Below are positions 41,387-49,917 of a stretch of 64,000 bases of DNA, in pieces. Source of the stretch: Micromonospora inositola (GTDB lineage Bacteria > Actinomycetota > Actinomycetes > Mycobacteriales > Micromonosporaceae); NCBI RefSeq assembly GCF_900090285.1, contig NZ_LT607754.1, positions 3,622,001 through 3,686,000 of the forward strand, in the 5' to 3' direction. Each line of letters opens with the position of its first letter. The stretch's first letter is position 1. Below the pieces are notes generated by a model. The model worked only from the letters and a program-made list of their open reading frames with translations. It did no database searches and was not told the DNA's origin. Both the position numbers and the translations under genes were made by a program.

Positions 41387-42364
41387 ATGAAGATCGCCGT
41401 GACCGGCTCGATCGCGACCGACCACCTGATGAGCTTCCCCGGTCGCTTCGCCGACCAGCTCATCGCCGACCAGCTGCACAAGGTGTCGCTGTCGTTCCTC
41501 GTGGACGAGCTGGTGCTGCGGCGCGGCGGGGTGGCGGCCAACATCGCCTTCGGCATGGCCCAGCTCGGGCTGCGTCCGGTGCTGCTGGGCGCCGTCGGCC
41601 CCGACTTCGCCGACTACCGCTCGTGGCTGGAGCGGCACGGGGTCGACTGCGACTCGGTGCACGTCAGCGAGGTGGCCCACACCGCCCGGTTCGTCTGCAC
41701 CACGGACACCGACATGTGCCAGATCGCCTCCTTCTACGCGGGGGCGATGAGCGAGGCCCGCAACATCGAGCTGGCTCCGGTGGCCCAGCGGCTCGGCGGC
41801 CTCGACCTGGTGCTCGTCGGCGCCAACGATCCCGAGGCGATGGTCCGGCACTCGGCCGAGTGCCGGGAGCGCGGGTACGCCTTCGTCGCCGACCCGTCCC
41901 AGCAGCTCGCCCGGATGGACGGCGAGGACGTGCTCGGCCTGATCGACGGCGCCGAGTACCTGATGACCAACGACTACGAGAAGTCGCTGCTGCAGAGCAA
42001 GGCGGGTCTCAGCGACGCGCAGCTGCTGGAGCGGGTCAAGGTCCGGGTCACCACGCTGGGCAAGGACGGCGCGGAGATCGCCGGCCGGGACTTCGACACC
42101 ATCCACGTGCCGATCGCCCGGGAGATCCAGGCCGTCGACCCGACCGGCGTCGGCGACGGGTTCCGGGCCGGCTTCTTCACCGCCCTGTCCTGGGGGCTGG
42201 GCCTGGAGCGGGCCGCCCAGGTCGGCTCGCTGCTCGCCACCCTGGTCCTGGAGACCGTCGGCACCCAGGAGTACGAGGTCCGCCGGGACCTGTTCGTGAA
42301 GCGCCTCGCCGAGTCGTACGGCGACGTGGCCGCCGAGGACGTCCGGCCGCACCTGCTCCCATGA
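41387..42364 (+). CDS. PfkB-family carbohydrate/adenosine kinase
   Basis: A 325-residue ribokinase-fold kinase. N-terminal VTGSIATDHLMSFPGRF, the substrate-site RRGGVAANIAFGMAQLG and the catalytic base in DPTGVGDGFRAGFF (D257) with the anion-hole glycines. The pattern SFLVDELVLRRGG and neighbourhood match the mycobacterial adenosine kinase/CbhK (Rv2202c, from memory), so adenosine is a good candidate substrate; sugar or nucleoside kinase is the safe call. ATG at 41387 is the natural family start. Its stop overlaps the next gene's ATG (ATGA). Confidence 0.88.
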   Translation: MKIAVTGSIATDHLMSFPGRFADQLIADQLHKVSLSFLVDELVLRRGGVAANIAFGMAQLGLRPVLLGAVGPDFADYRSWLERHGVDCDSVHVSEVAHTARFVCTTDTDMCQIASFYAGAMSEARNIELAPVAQRLGGLDLVLVGANDPEAMVRHSAECRERGYAFVADPSQQLARMDGEDVLGLIDGAEYLMTNDYEKSLLQSKAGLSDAQLLERVKVRVTTLGKDGAEIAGRDFDTIHVPIAREIQAVDPTGVGDGFRAGFFTALSWGLGLERAAQVGSLLATLVLETVGTQEYEVRRDLFVKRLAESYGDVAAEDVRPHLLP

Positions 42365-42954
42365 GGTCCGCCGTACCCGACCCCGGCCAGCCCGGCGTGT
42401 CCGGCGGGGTGGACCCGGGCGCCGTCCGCCCCGGCGCGGCCGTCGCCGCCGGTCCGGTGCTGGTGGCGTTCGCCGGGCTGCCCGGGGTGGGCAAGAGCAC
42501 CCTGGCTGTCCGGGTCGGCGCGGCGCTGCGCGCCCCGGTCCTGCCGGTGGACCCGGTCGAGCGGGCGCTGGGCCGGTACGGCCTGGTCGGCGACGTGCCC
42601 GGGATGGCCGCGTACGGCGCGGTCGCCGGTCTCGCCGAGGTGCAGCTCGGCCTCGGGCTCAGCGTGGTGGTGGACGCGGTCAACCCGGTGGCCAGCGCCC
42701 GCGGCCTCTGGCACGACCTGGCCGAGCGGGCCGGGGTGCCGCTGCGGGTGATCGAGGTGCACTGCGGTGACGAGGCCGAGCACCGCCGCCGGGTCGAGGC
42801 GCGGCTGCCCGCCGAGCCGGACCCGCACCTGCCCACCTGGGAGCAGACGCTGCTCCGCCGCGCCGAGTACGAGCCGATCATCGGTCCCCGCCTGGTGGTC
42901 GACACCACGGTCGACATCGACCCCCTCCCCGCCATCCTCAGCTATCTCGCATGA
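42361..42954 (+). CDS. P-loop ATPase/kinase of the AAA_33 (zeta-toxin-like) type
   Basis: A 197-residue small P-loop protein. Walker A is AGLPGVGKSTLAVRVG (about 37-52), a possible Walker B-like strand lies in LSVVVDAVNPVASAR, and an Arg-rich lid segment HRRRVEARLP follows. Such proteins are usually small-molecule or nucleotide kinases of unknown substrate. The first 30 residues are a Pro/Gly-rich extension. ATGA overlap with the upstream PfkB kinase indicates coupling, so a shared pathway is likely. Convergent with the tusA-like gene, 4 bases away. Confidence 0.78.
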   Translation: MRSAVPDPGQPGVSGGVDPGAVRPGAAVAAGPVLVAFAGLPGVGKSTLAVRVGAALRAPVLPVDPVERALGRYGLVGDVPGMAAYGAVAGLAEVQLGLGLSVVVDAVNPVASARGLWHDLAERAGVPLRVIEVHCGDEAEHRRRVEARLPAEPDPHLPTWEQTLLRRAEYEPIIGPRLVVDTTVDIDPLPAILSYLA

Positions 42955-42958
42955 CCCG

Positions 42959-43186
42959 TCACCGGCTGCGCCGGACGTCGTAGCTGGACCCGCCCGTCCC
43001 GGCGCCGAGGAACTCCTGCCCCCGCATCCGGCACCAGGCTGGGATGTCGACCGCCGCGGCGGGGTCGTCGGCGAGGACGCGGAGCACCGCGCCGACCGGC
43101 AGCTCGGGGAGCCGGCGGGCCAGGGCGATCACCGGCAGCGGGCAGCGCTGGCCCCGGCAGTCCAGCACCTCGTCCGGCTCGCTCAC
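42959..43186 (-). CDS. TusA-family sulfur carrier
   Basis: A 75-residue SirA/TusA-fold protein. The active Cys is in CRGQRCPLPVIALAR (motif CPxP), followed by the usual VGAVLRVLADDPAAAVDIPAWC helix-strand pattern; the C-terminus GTGGSSYDVRRSR is the last strand. TusA proteins accept persulfide sulfur from a cysteine desulfurase and hand it to tRNA modification, molybdenum-cofactor or other pathways. Its GTG overlaps the stop of the upstream cysteine desulfurase by four bases, giving a direct donor-acceptor pair. Confidence 0.87.
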   Translation of the reverse strand: MSEPDEVLDCRGQRCPLPVIALARRLPELPVGAVLRVLADDPAAAVDIPAWCRMRGQEFLGAGTGGSSYDVRRSR

Positions 43187-44334
43187 AGCCCCACCACCCC
43201 CGCTTCGGCGCGCAGGTCGGCGACGATGCCGGGCAGCTCGGCGAGGAACCGCTCGACGTCCGCCTCGGTGGTCTCCCGGTGCAGCGACACCCGGACGTTG
43301 CCGTGCGAGAGCACCCCCATCGCCTCCAGCACGTGCGACGGCCGCAACGTCGACGAGGTGCAGGAGGAGCCGGAGGAGACGGCGAAGCCGCGCCGGTCCA
43401 GCGCGTGCAGCAGCGCCTCGCCGTCCACGTAGAGGCAGGAGAAGGTGACCAGGTGGGGGAGCCGGTCGACCGGGTCGCCGACCACCTCCACGTCCGGCAC
43501 GTCGGCCGCCACCCGGGCCCGGATCCGGTCCACCAGCGGCGCCAGCCGGGTCGCCTCGGCCGCCGCGTCGGCCGCCGCCGCGCGCAGGCTCGCCGCCGCC
43601 GCGACCACCGCCGGCAGGTTCACCACCCCCGGCGTACGCCCCGACTCCCGCTCGTCGGCCGGGAACGGCGACTCCCAGCGGGCGCCCTTGCGGACCACCA
43701 GCAGCCCGACGCCGGGTGGCCCGCCCCACTTGTGCGCGCTGGCGCTGAGCACCGACCAGCCGGCCGGCACCGGTGCCCGGCCGACCAGCTGCGCGGCGTC
43801 GACGTAGAGCGGCACCCCGGCGTCGGCGCACTCGGCGGCCGCCGCCGGCACCGGCTGGACGGTGCCCACCTCGTGGCTGGCCGCGATCAGCGCGGCGAGC
43901 GCCACCCCGGGCGCCCGGACCGCCGCCGACCAGGCGTCCAGGTCGAGCCGGCCGACCCGGTCCACCGGTACCGGGACGGCCGTCCCGCCGGCGGCGACGT
44001 GCCGCTCCGCGGCGTGCAGCACCGCGGAGTGCTCGATCGCGGAGTGCACCAGGGTCGCCCCGACCCGGCGCCGGCCGCTCAGCCCGCCGAGCACGGCGGC
44101 GTGCGCGGCGGTCGTACCGCTGGGGGTGAAGGAGAGTTCGTCGGCGCGGACGCCGAGCGTCTGCGCGGTGGCCTCGCGGGCGGCGTCGAGCAGTTGGCGG
44201 GCCCGGCGGGCCTGGGTGTAGAGCTTGCCGGGGTCGGCCCAGCCGTCGTCTAGCGCGGCCAGCAACGCCTGCCGCGCGACCGGATGCAGCGGCGCCGCGG
44301 TGGCCGCGTCCAGGTAGACCGGGGATGCGCTCAC
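43183..44334 (-). CDS. Cysteine desulfurase family protein (class V aminotransferase)
   Basis: A 383-residue PLP enzyme of the NifS/IscS type. N-terminal VYLDAATAAPLHP, His and Asp of the cofactor site in ASHEVGTVQP and YVDAAQLVG, the PLP Lys in SASAHKWGGPPGVG (K202), and the persulfide Cys in SSGSSCTSSTLRPSHV (C325) on a loop typical of group I enzymes. It should release sulfur from cysteine and load the TusA-like protein encoded next, with which it overlaps (GTGA). GTG at 44334 is used; the upstream open frame crosses the ctaC promoter region. Some residues (AATAA instead of NAATT) differ from housekeeping IscS. Confidence 0.87.
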   Translation of the reverse strand: MSASPVYLDAATAAPLHPVARQALLAALDDGWADPGKLYTQARRARQLLDAAREATAQTLGVRADELSFTPSGTTAAHAAVLGGLSGRRRVGATLVHSAIEHSAVLHAAERHVAAGGTAVPVPVDRVGRLDLDAWSAAVRAPGVALAALIAASHEVGTVQPVPAAAAECADAGVPLYVDAAQLVGRAPVPAGWSVLSASAHKWGGPPGVGLLVVRKGARWESPFPADERESGRTPGVVNLPAVVAAAASLRAAAADAAAEATRLAPLVDRIRARVAADVPDVEVVGDPVDRLPHLVTFSCLYVDGEALLHALDRRGFAVSSGSSCTSSTLRPSHVLEAMGVLSHGNVRVSLHRETTEADVERFLAELPGIVADLRAEAGVVGL

Positions 44335-44504
44335 GAATGCCCACGCTATCGCGCCGGTACGCCCAAGATCCCCCCAATGGGGGCGGACACTGACCCCAAC
44401 ACGGTCCGGCCCGTCATGGTCGAGTAATCTGCGACCGTCGGTGACGCCTTTGCCGTCGGTGTTGAGGAAACAACCACCGCGGCGCGCTAGGGAGGCAGGA
44501 CCAG

Positions 44505-45476
44505 GTGGTCGCAAGGAGTTCGGAGGTACGGCCGACGGCCGTACGGCACAGCGCTTCCCCAGGAGCCGGTGGGCGCCGGCGGCGTGGTGCTGGTCGACTC
44601 GCCGGGCTCGGTCTCGGCGGAGCGGCGCTGCTGGTTCTGCTCACCGGCTGCGACGTCGGCGGGACGTTCGGCGGCTTCGGGTGGCCGCAGGGCGGCATCA
44701 CCCCCGAGTCGCACAAGATGTACGACCTGTGGATCGCGTCCTGCATCGCGGCGCTGGCGGTCGGCGTCTTCGTCTGGGGCCTCATCTTCTGGTGCGTGAT
44801 CCGCTACCGGAAGCGGGGCAACGCGCTGCCGGTGCAGACCCGCTACAACTTGCCGATGGAGTTCCTCTACACCATCGCGCCGATCCTGATCGTCTCCGTG
44901 CTCTTCTACTACACGGCGATCGTGCAGACCGGTGTGAACAAGACGACGAAGAACCCGGACGTCACCGTCGAGGTCGTCGCCTTCAAGTGGAACTGGCAGT
45001 TCAACTACCGCGACGGCCAGGGCCGCGACGCCAACACCGTCGCCTCGGTCCTCGGCACCAGCGAGGTCATCCCGGTGCTGGTCCTGCCGACCGGCAAGTC
45101 GATCCGCTTCGAGGAGCAGAGCCGCGACGTCATCCACTCCTTCTGGGTGCCGGAGCTGCTGTTCAAGCGGGACGTCATGCCGGGCAACATCCGCAACGTC
45201 TTCGAGGTCTCCAGCCTCGACCAGGAGGGCGCGTACGTCGGCCGCTGCGCCGAGCTGTGCGGCAGCTACCACGCCTTCATGAACTTCGAGCTGCGGGTCG
45301 TCTCGCCGGAGAAGTACGAGCAGTTCCTGGCGGCGAAGAAGGCCGGCAAGTCGACGCAGGAGGCGCTCAAGGCGATCGGCGAGCCCGAGTACGCCACGAA
45401 GACCGCGCCGTTCAACACCCGGCGTGACAAGAACAACTTCAACCCGGACAGCGCTCCGGTCGGCGCGGGAAGCTGA
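44505..45476 (+). CDS. ctaC: Cytochrome c oxidase subunit II
   Basis: A 323-residue CuA-bearing subunit of the aa3 oxidase. It has a basic N-terminus and a lipoprotein-like signal ending LLTGC (lipobox), two membrane helices (about 75-98 and 115-138), then a cupredoxin domain. CuA ligands are visible: His in VIHSFWVPE, and C248, C252, H256 and M259 in CAELCGSYHAFM. GTG with GGGAGG 9 bases upstream. It accepts electrons from the QcrC dihaem cytochrome inside the bcc-aa3 supercomplex. ctaF follows after 10 bases; subunit I (ctaD) is not next to it and not in the window. Confidence 0.94.
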   Translation: MVARSSEVRPTAVRHSASPGAGGRRRRGAGRLAGLGLGGAALLVLLTGCDVGGTFGGFGWPQGGITPESHKMYDLWIASCIAALAVGVFVWGLIFWCVIRYRKRGNALPVQTRYNLPMEFLYTIAPILIVSVLFYYTAIVQTGVNKTTKNPDVTVEVVAFKWNWQFNYRDGQGRDANTVASVLGTSEVIPVLVLPTGKSIRFEEQSRDVIHSFWVPELLFKRDVMPGNIRNVFEVSSLDQEGAYVGRCAELCGSYHAFMNFELRVVSPEKYEQFLAAKKAGKSTQEALKAIGEPEYATKTAPFNTRRDKNNFNPDSAPVGAGS

Positions 45477-45486
45477 GGGATCCGGC

Positions 45487-45912
45487 ATGAAGACCGAGTG
45501 GAAAATCTTCCTGGTCATCGCGACGTTCCTCTTCGGCGTCGCGATCCTCTACGCCGCCTGGACGTACGGCGAGGGCGGCCGGGTCGAGTGGGTCGGCACC
45601 GTGGCGCTGCTGCTGTCCTTCCTGCTCTGCTCGATGTGCGGCGGCTTCTTCTGGTTCGTCTCCCGCCGCATCGACCTGCGCCCCGAGGACCGGGCGGACG
45701 CCGAGATCGCCGACGGCGCGGGCGAGATCGGCTTCTTCAGCCCCGGCAGCTACTGGCCGTTCGGGCTGGCGCTGGCCGCCGCGATCGCCGGTCTGGGCCT
45801 GGTGTTCTGGCAGTTCTGGCTGCTGGGTCTCGGCCTGGTGGCGGTCATCTTCGCCGCCTGCGGCCTGCTCTTCGAGTACTACAGCGGCACCCGCCGCACC
45901 GCCGAGCACTGA
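45487..45912 (+). CDS. ctaF: Cytochrome c oxidase subunit IV (actinobacterial)
   Basis: A 141-residue membrane protein with four helices, the actinobacteria-specific small subunit that bridges oxidase subunits. It starts MKTEWKIFLVIATFLFG and has the family's TYGEGGRVEWVGTVALLLS, a short charged loop (IDLRPEDRADAEIADGAGE) followed by IGFFSPGSYWPFGLAL. Located directly after ctaC, the same order as in M. tuberculosis (Rv2200c-Rv2199c). A terminator hairpin follows at once. Confidence 0.92.
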   Translation: MKTEWKIFLVIATFLFGVAILYAAWTYGEGGRVEWVGTVALLLSFLLCSMCGGFFWFVSRRIDLRPEDRADAEIADGAGEIGFFSPGSYWPFGLALAAAIAGLGLVFWQFWLLGLGLVAVIFAACGLLFEYYSGTRRTAEH

Positions 45913-45927
45913 GCTGACGGCTTCCCC

Positions 45928-45960
45928 GACAGGCCCGCGTCCTCCGGACGCGGGCCTGTC
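45928..45960 (+). terminator. Terminator after ctaC-ctaF
   Basis: A 15-base perfect stem (GACAGGCCCGCGTCC and its complement) with loop TCC, starting 16 bases after the ctaF stop. The following 150 bases up to 46110 hold no gene or clear motif. Confidence 0.85.
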
Positions 45961-46110
45961 GCCGTCCCCGGCTGGCCGCGCCTCCGCGCCGCATGGCGAC
46001 GCTGGGCCGCCCGACTCGCCCCGGCCAGGCGACATGGCCTGTCGGGCCGGCCCGGACAGCGCCAGGTCGGCGACGTGGTGTGCGGACCAGAGCGCGGTCG
46101 GCGGTGCGGG

Positions 46111-46314
46111 TCAGGCCGCGCGGCGGTGGGTGGCGACCCGGCGGCGGCTGTCCAGGCGCGGGGGGCGGAAGGCGAACGTGGCGATCAGCAGGGCCACGCC
46201 GCAGCCGGCGCAGACCAGCTCGGGGCAGTCGACGCCGTGGCCGTCGGCGCAGGGCGGGGCCTCGAACGGCTGAACGCCCTCGCAGCTGTCGCAGTAGAGC
46301 TCACGGTCCGACAC
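46111..46314 (-). CDS. Small zinc-ribbon-like protein
   Basis: A 67-residue protein with two CxxC pairs (LYCDSCEG and LVCAGCGVA) and two more Cys between them, likely binding one zinc ion. The C-terminus is strongly basic (RPPRLDSRRRVATHRRAA). The GTG has GAGGAG six bases upstream, which supports translation. It is on the opposite strand to ctaC-ctaF, separated from trpD upstream by about 230 bases that contain only A/T-rich promoter-like sequence near 46370-46410. Function unknown; a nucleic-acid or protein adaptor is one guess. Confidence 0.72.
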   Translation of the reverse strand: MSDRELYCDSCEGVQPFEAPPCADGHGVDCPELVCAGCGVALLIATFAFRPPRLDSRRRVATHRRAA

Positions 46315-46543
46315 GGGCGTCTCCTCTCGCTCCGGCCCGCCGAAGGGCAGCGCCGCCACCGGCGGAAAACGGAAATTACTCCCGTGTAGTTTGGCACGCC
46401 GGTCCGACACTTTCCGGATCGGACCCGACCGGCTCGCCCGGCAACGGCGGCGTCGGCACGGTCGTCCCGGGGCGGCCGCAGTTCCTGGGTAGCACCCACC
46501 CCGACAACCGGCCGAGGAGACCGGGCCGGGGGAGCCGGGCCGG

Positions 46544-47590
46544 TCAGAGCGAGCGGGCGACCTCGAGCCAGCGGTCGAGCGCGCCGGCGGCGGCGCCGGA
46601 GTCGATGGACTCGGCGGCCGTGGCCATTCCGGCCCGCAGCGCCGCGGTCAGGTCCCCGTCCAGCGGCCCCTGGGTGGCCAGCGCCACCGCCGCGTTCACC
46701 TGCACGGCGTCGCGGACCGGGCCGGTCTCGCCGGCCAGCAACCGCCGGGCCACCCCGGCGTTGTACGCCGCGTCTCCGCCCCGCAGATCGGCCAGGGTGG
46801 CCCGGGGCACCCCGAGGTCGGCCGCGTCCAGCAGCGCCTCTCTGACGGTGCCCTGCTGGGCCACCCAGACCCGGGTCGGCGCGGCGGTGGTGAACTCGTC
46901 CAACCCGTCCTCGCCGCGCATCACGATGACGGAGTCGCCCCGCTCGGCGAAGACGGCCGCCATCACCGGCGCCATCCGCAGGTCGAAGCAGCCGACCGCG
47001 CCGGCCCGGGGCCGGGCCGGGTTGGTCAGCGGGCCGAGGAAGTTGAACGCGGTGGGCACGCCGATCTCCCGGCGGACCGGGCCGGCGTGCCGCATCCCGG
47101 GGTGGAACCGGGCCGCGAAGCAGAAGCCGATGCCCGCCTCCTCGACGCACCGGGCGACCTGCTCGGGAGCCAGGTCGAGCGGGACGCCGAGGTGTTCCAG
47201 CAGGTCGGCGGTGCCGCAGGAGGACGAGGCGGCGCGGTTGCCGTGCTTGACCACGCGTACCCCGGCGCCGGCCACCACGAGCGCGGTCATGGTGGAGATG
47301 TTGACCGTGTGCGCGAGGTCACCACCGGTGCCGACCACGTCCAGGGCGGTCCGGCGCAGCTCCTCGGGCAGCACCACCTCGACGGAGCGGCCGAGCATCG
47401 CCTGCACCAGGCCGGCCAGCTCGGCCGGGGTCTCACCCTTCGCGCGCAGCGCCACGGCGAAGCCGGCGACCTGGGCCGGGCTGGCCGCACCCGTCATGAT
47501 CTCGTCCATCGCCCAGGCGGTGTCGGCGGTGGTGAGCTCGTCGCCGCGCAGCAGCGCGTTGAGCAGCAGCGGCCAGGTCCGTTCGCCCAT
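46544..47590 (-). CDS. trpD: Anthranilate phosphoribosyltransferase
   Basis: A 348-residue enzyme transferring phosphoribose from PRPP to anthranilate in tryptophan synthesis. The PRPP/magnesium site is visible in [18 protein letters not shown], with [21 protein letters not shown] and the later [10 protein letters not shown]; the hinge region [16 protein letters not shown] is typical. It is isolated from other trp genes, as is common in actinomycetes, and lies beside ctaE/qcr genes as in M. tuberculosis (Rv2192c). ATG start agrees with the family. Upstream, a terminator separates it from the receiver-like gene. Confidence 0.94.
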   Translation of the reverse strand: MGERTWPLLLNALLRGDELTTADTAWAMDEIMTGAASPAQVAGFAVALRAKGETPAELAGLVQAMLGRSVEVVLPEELRRTALDVVGTGGDLAHTVNISTMTALVVAGAGVRVVKHGNRAASSSCGTADLLEHLGVPLDLAPEQVARCVEEAGIGFCFAARFHPGMRHAGPVRREIGVPTAFNFLGPLTNPARPRAGAVGCFDLRMAPVMAAVFAERGDSVIVMRGEDGLDEFTTAAPTRVWVAQQGTVREALLDAADLGVPRATLADLRGGDAAYNAGVARRLLAGETGPVRDAVQVNAAVALATQGPLDGDLTAALRAGMATAAESIDSGAAAGALDRWLEVARSL

Positions 47591-47638
47591 GGCGGGCCTC
47601 CCGAGCGGGCGTGGAGATGCGGGTGGTGAGGAACGACG

Positions 47639-47670
47639 TCGGCGCCACGGCCGCGATGCCGTGGCGCCGA
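47639..47670 (-). terminator. Terminator after the receiver-like gene
   Basis: 13-base perfect stem (TCGGCGCCACGGC and its complement) with a 6-base loop, in the 89-base gap between the receiver-like gene and trpD. Confidence 0.8.
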
Positions 47671-47679
47671 GGGGGTGGG

Positions 47680-48078
47680 TCAGGCCGCGGCGTGCGTACG
47701 CCGCAGCAGCTCGGCGACGGTGGTGCCGGTGGTCACGGGGTCGAGCGGGTGCACCAGCGTCGCGTCGACCTCGGCGTACGCGGCCAGCCAGCGGTCGGCC
47801 GCCCGGGCGATCACCACGCAGGTCGGCGGGGCGTCGTCCCGGTCGTCCTTGATCTGCCGGGCGATGCCGATGCCACCGCCCGGGGTGGCCTCGCCGTCGA
47901 GCAGGAGCAGGTCGATCTCGTAGTCGTCGACCAGCCGGACGCACTCGGCGTAGTCGGCGGCGTCGACGAACTCGATCTGGAGCCCGGGCGCGGGCCGGGT
48001 GCCGACGGCCAGCCGCATCCGGTCGCGGACCTTCGGGTCGTCGCTGTAGAGCAGGACGGTGCAAAGACGATCGCTCAT
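47680..48078 (-). CDS. Stand-alone receiver-like protein, degenerate
   Basis: A 132-residue single-domain protein with a CheY-like fold. The acidic pair after strand 1 is D13-D14 in [10 protein letters not shown] and the strand-3 Asp is D61 in [14 protein letters not shown]. The strand-4 Thr/Ser (here in VVIARAADR) is Ala and the strand-5 Lys is His (H110-P111 in LVHPLDP), so it is a pseudo- or atypical receiver without a DNA-binding output domain. ATG at 48078 is preferred; GTG at 48096 is possible. No histidine kinase is nearby. It lies between ctaG and trpD on the same strand; a link to respiration is only positional. Confidence 0.78.
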   Translation of the reverse strand: MSDRLCTVLLYSDDPKVRDRMRLAVGTRPAPGLQIEFVDAADYAECVRLVDDYEIDLLLLDGEATPGGGIGIARQIKDDRDDAPPTCVVIARAADRWLAAYAEVDATLVHPLDPVTTGTTVAELLRRTHAAA

Positions 48079-48141
48079 CGCTGGCTTGGCTCCCACCTCG
48101 TAGCTGCCCGCTGATCGTAGCGGTCGTCACATCGGGCCGGA

Positions 48142-48161
48142 CGGCCCGCCCTGGCGGGCCG
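48142..48161 (-). terminator. Short hairpin after ctaG
   Basis: CGGCCCGCC-CT-GGCGGGCCG, a 9-base stem with minimal loop 22 bases after the ctaG stop; a likely terminator. Confidence 0.6.
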
Positions 48162-48183
48162 CTGGGCGTACCGCCCGGGACGG

Positions 48184-49137
48184 TCAGGCGGGCGACTCGG
48201 CGGCGCGTTGCCGGGCCTCCTGGCGGTCCAGCTCGCGGTCCACCCGGCGGGCCTCCCGCTCGGACTGCTTCACCCACTGCACGACCAGCACGGCCAGCAT
48301 GGTGACGCTGACGAACTCGCCGCCGGCCCAGAGCACGCCGCCGGCCACCACCTGGTCGTCCCACGGGTTCGACCAGCTCAGGTGCAGCGACGGGTACCAG
48401 TCGCCGCCGAAGAGCGTGGTGCTCTGCATGATGGTGAGCCCCAGCACGGTGTGGAACGGCACGGAGAGCACCATCAGCAGCGCCCGGGCCGGGTACGGCC
48501 AGCGGCCGGGCAGCGGGTCCAGGCCGACCAGCGGCCAGAAGAACACGCAGCCGGTCATGATGAAGTGCGCGTGCACCAGCTCGTGCGCCCAGTCGTGCTG
48601 CAGGGTGAAGTGGTACAGGTCGGTGAAGTACAGCGCGAACGGGTTCACCACGAAGATGGCGAACGCCACCAGCGGGAAGGTGTAGATCCGCGCGATCCGG
48701 CTGTGCACGATCGCCAGCAGCCGCTTGCGCGGGCGGACCGGCAGGGTGCGCAGGGCGAGCGTCACCGGCGCGCCGAGGGCCAGGAAGATCGGCGCCACCA
48801 TCGACAGCACCATGTGCTGGACCATGTGCACCGACAGCAGCGCGGTGTCGTACGCGTGCAGCCCGCTGACCGTGACCGAGGCGATGCCGCCCAGCCCCGG
48901 GCCGAGGAAGCAGACCGTGCGGACGACCGGCCAGCGGTCGCCGCGCAGCCGCATCCGGTAGACGCCGTAGAGGTAGAGCCCGGCGGCGACGACCAGCCCG
49001 AGGGCGAGCCAGCTGTCCAGCCGGGTCTCGGTGAACACCCGGGCGACGGTGAAGGGCGGCGGGACGGCTTCGCCCCCCGCCGCGAGGGTCGACGGGGCGA
49101 CCGAGGTGGCGGCTAAGATCGGATCGACGTGCAGCAC
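48184..49137 (-). CDS. ctaG: Cytochrome c oxidase assembly protein, CtaG/caa3 type
   Basis: A 317-residue membrane protein with seven helices, of the caa3_CtaG family that helps assemble the copper centres of cytochrome oxidase. Conserved His/Met-rich segments are present: [33 protein letters not shown] and [11 protein letters not shown]. The C-terminal 40 residues are a charged coil ([19 protein letters not shown]). GTG start has only a weak ribosome-binding site. It is divergent from ctaE across 108 bases, so one intergenic region can control both the chaperone and the ctaE-qcrCAB operon. Confidence 0.88.
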   Translation of the reverse strand: MLHVDPILAATSVAPSTLAAGGEAVPPPFTVARVFTETRLDSWLALGLVVAAGLYLYGVYRMRLRGDRWPVVRTVCFLGPGLGGIASVTVSGLHAYDTALLSVHMVQHMVLSMVAPIFLALGAPVTLALRTLPVRPRKRLLAIVHSRIARIYTFPLVAFAIFVVNPFALYFTDLYHFTLQHDWAHELVHAHFIMTGCVFFWPLVGLDPLPGRWPYPARALLMVLSVPFHTVLGLTIMQSTTLFGGDWYPSLHLSWSNPWDDQVVAGGVLWAGGEFVSVTMLAVLVVQWVKQSEREARRVDRELDRQEARQRAAESPA

Positions 49138-49245
49138 GCTTTTCAGGGTAGGTCAGGCGAACCGGACCACCCCGATCGGGCCACGGATGGCGCAGGTTTG
49201 CCACCCCGCTGATCGCCGGTCCCGGCCAAGGGCAATAATGACCGC

Positions 49246-49845
49246 GTGACTGCGGCCCCAGCCATTGACAAGAGCCGGATCCACTCCCTGACCCGACCCA
49301 ACATGGTCAGCGTCGGGACGATCGTGTGGCTCTCCAGCGAACTCATGTTCTTCGCGGCGCTGTTCGCGATGTACTTCTCCATCCGCGCGGCTGCGCCGGA
49401 GCAGTGGGAGAAGCACACCGAGATCCTGAACATCCCGTACGCGACCACCTTCACGGTGATCCTCGTGCTGTCCTCGGTGACCTGCCAGCTCGGTGTGTTC
49501 GCCGCGGAGAAGGGTGACGTCCACGCCCTGCGGCGCTGGTTCACGATCACCTTCGTGATGGGTCTGATCTTCGTACTCGGCCAGGCGAACGAGTACCGCA
49601 ACCTGGTCCACGAGGGCGTGAAGATCAACGTAGACGGTTATGGGTCGATGTTCTACCTGACCACCGGCTTCCACGGCCTGCACGTGACCGGCGGTCTGAT
49701 CGCCTTCATCATCTTCATGATCCGCACCACCATGGGCCGGTTCACCCCGGCGCAGGCCACGTCGGCGATCGTCGTGTCGTACTACTGGCACTTCGTCGAC
49801 GTCGTGTGGATCGGCCTCTACGCCATGATCTACTGGCTCCAGTGA
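49246..49845 (+). CDS. ctaE: Cytochrome c oxidase subunit III
   Basis: A 199-residue short-form subunit III with five membrane helices. Typical segments are [21 protein letters not shown], the strongly conserved Glu in [25 protein letters not shown] and [15 protein letters not shown] at the C-terminus. It stabilises the catalytic subunit and its proton pathway. It is the first gene of ctaE-qcrC-qcrA-qcrB, the same order as in M. tuberculosis Rv2193-Rv2196, coupling oxidase and bc1 parts of the supercomplex in one transcript. GTG start; promoter must lie in the 108-base gap shared with ctaG. Confidence 0.95.
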   Translation: MTAAPAIDKSRIHSLTRPNMVSVGTIVWLSSELMFFAALFAMYFSIRAAAPEQWEKHTEILNIPYATTFTVILVLSSVTCQLGVFAAEKGDVHALRRWFTITFVMGLIFVLGQANEYRNLVHEGVKINVDGYGSMFYLTTGFHGLHVTGGLIAFIIFMIRTTMGRFTPAQATSAIVVSYYWHFVDVVWIGLYAMIYWLQ

Positions 49846-49917
49846 TCTTGGCGCGTCACGAACCGCGCCGCTGCCCCGTCCCCTGAGACAAGGTCCAACC
49901 GGTTAAGGACACAGGTC

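Noticed and set aside
46315..46543. An additional small gene in the 229-base gap between trpD and the zinc-ribbon gene
   Set aside because: No frame with both a ribosome-binding site and a plausible protein was found; the A/T-richer patch at about 46370-46410 looks like a promoter for the zinc-ribbon gene.
47680..49137. A two-component system in the oxidase region
   Set aside because: Only a degenerate single-domain receiver is present; no histidine kinase or output domain is nearby.
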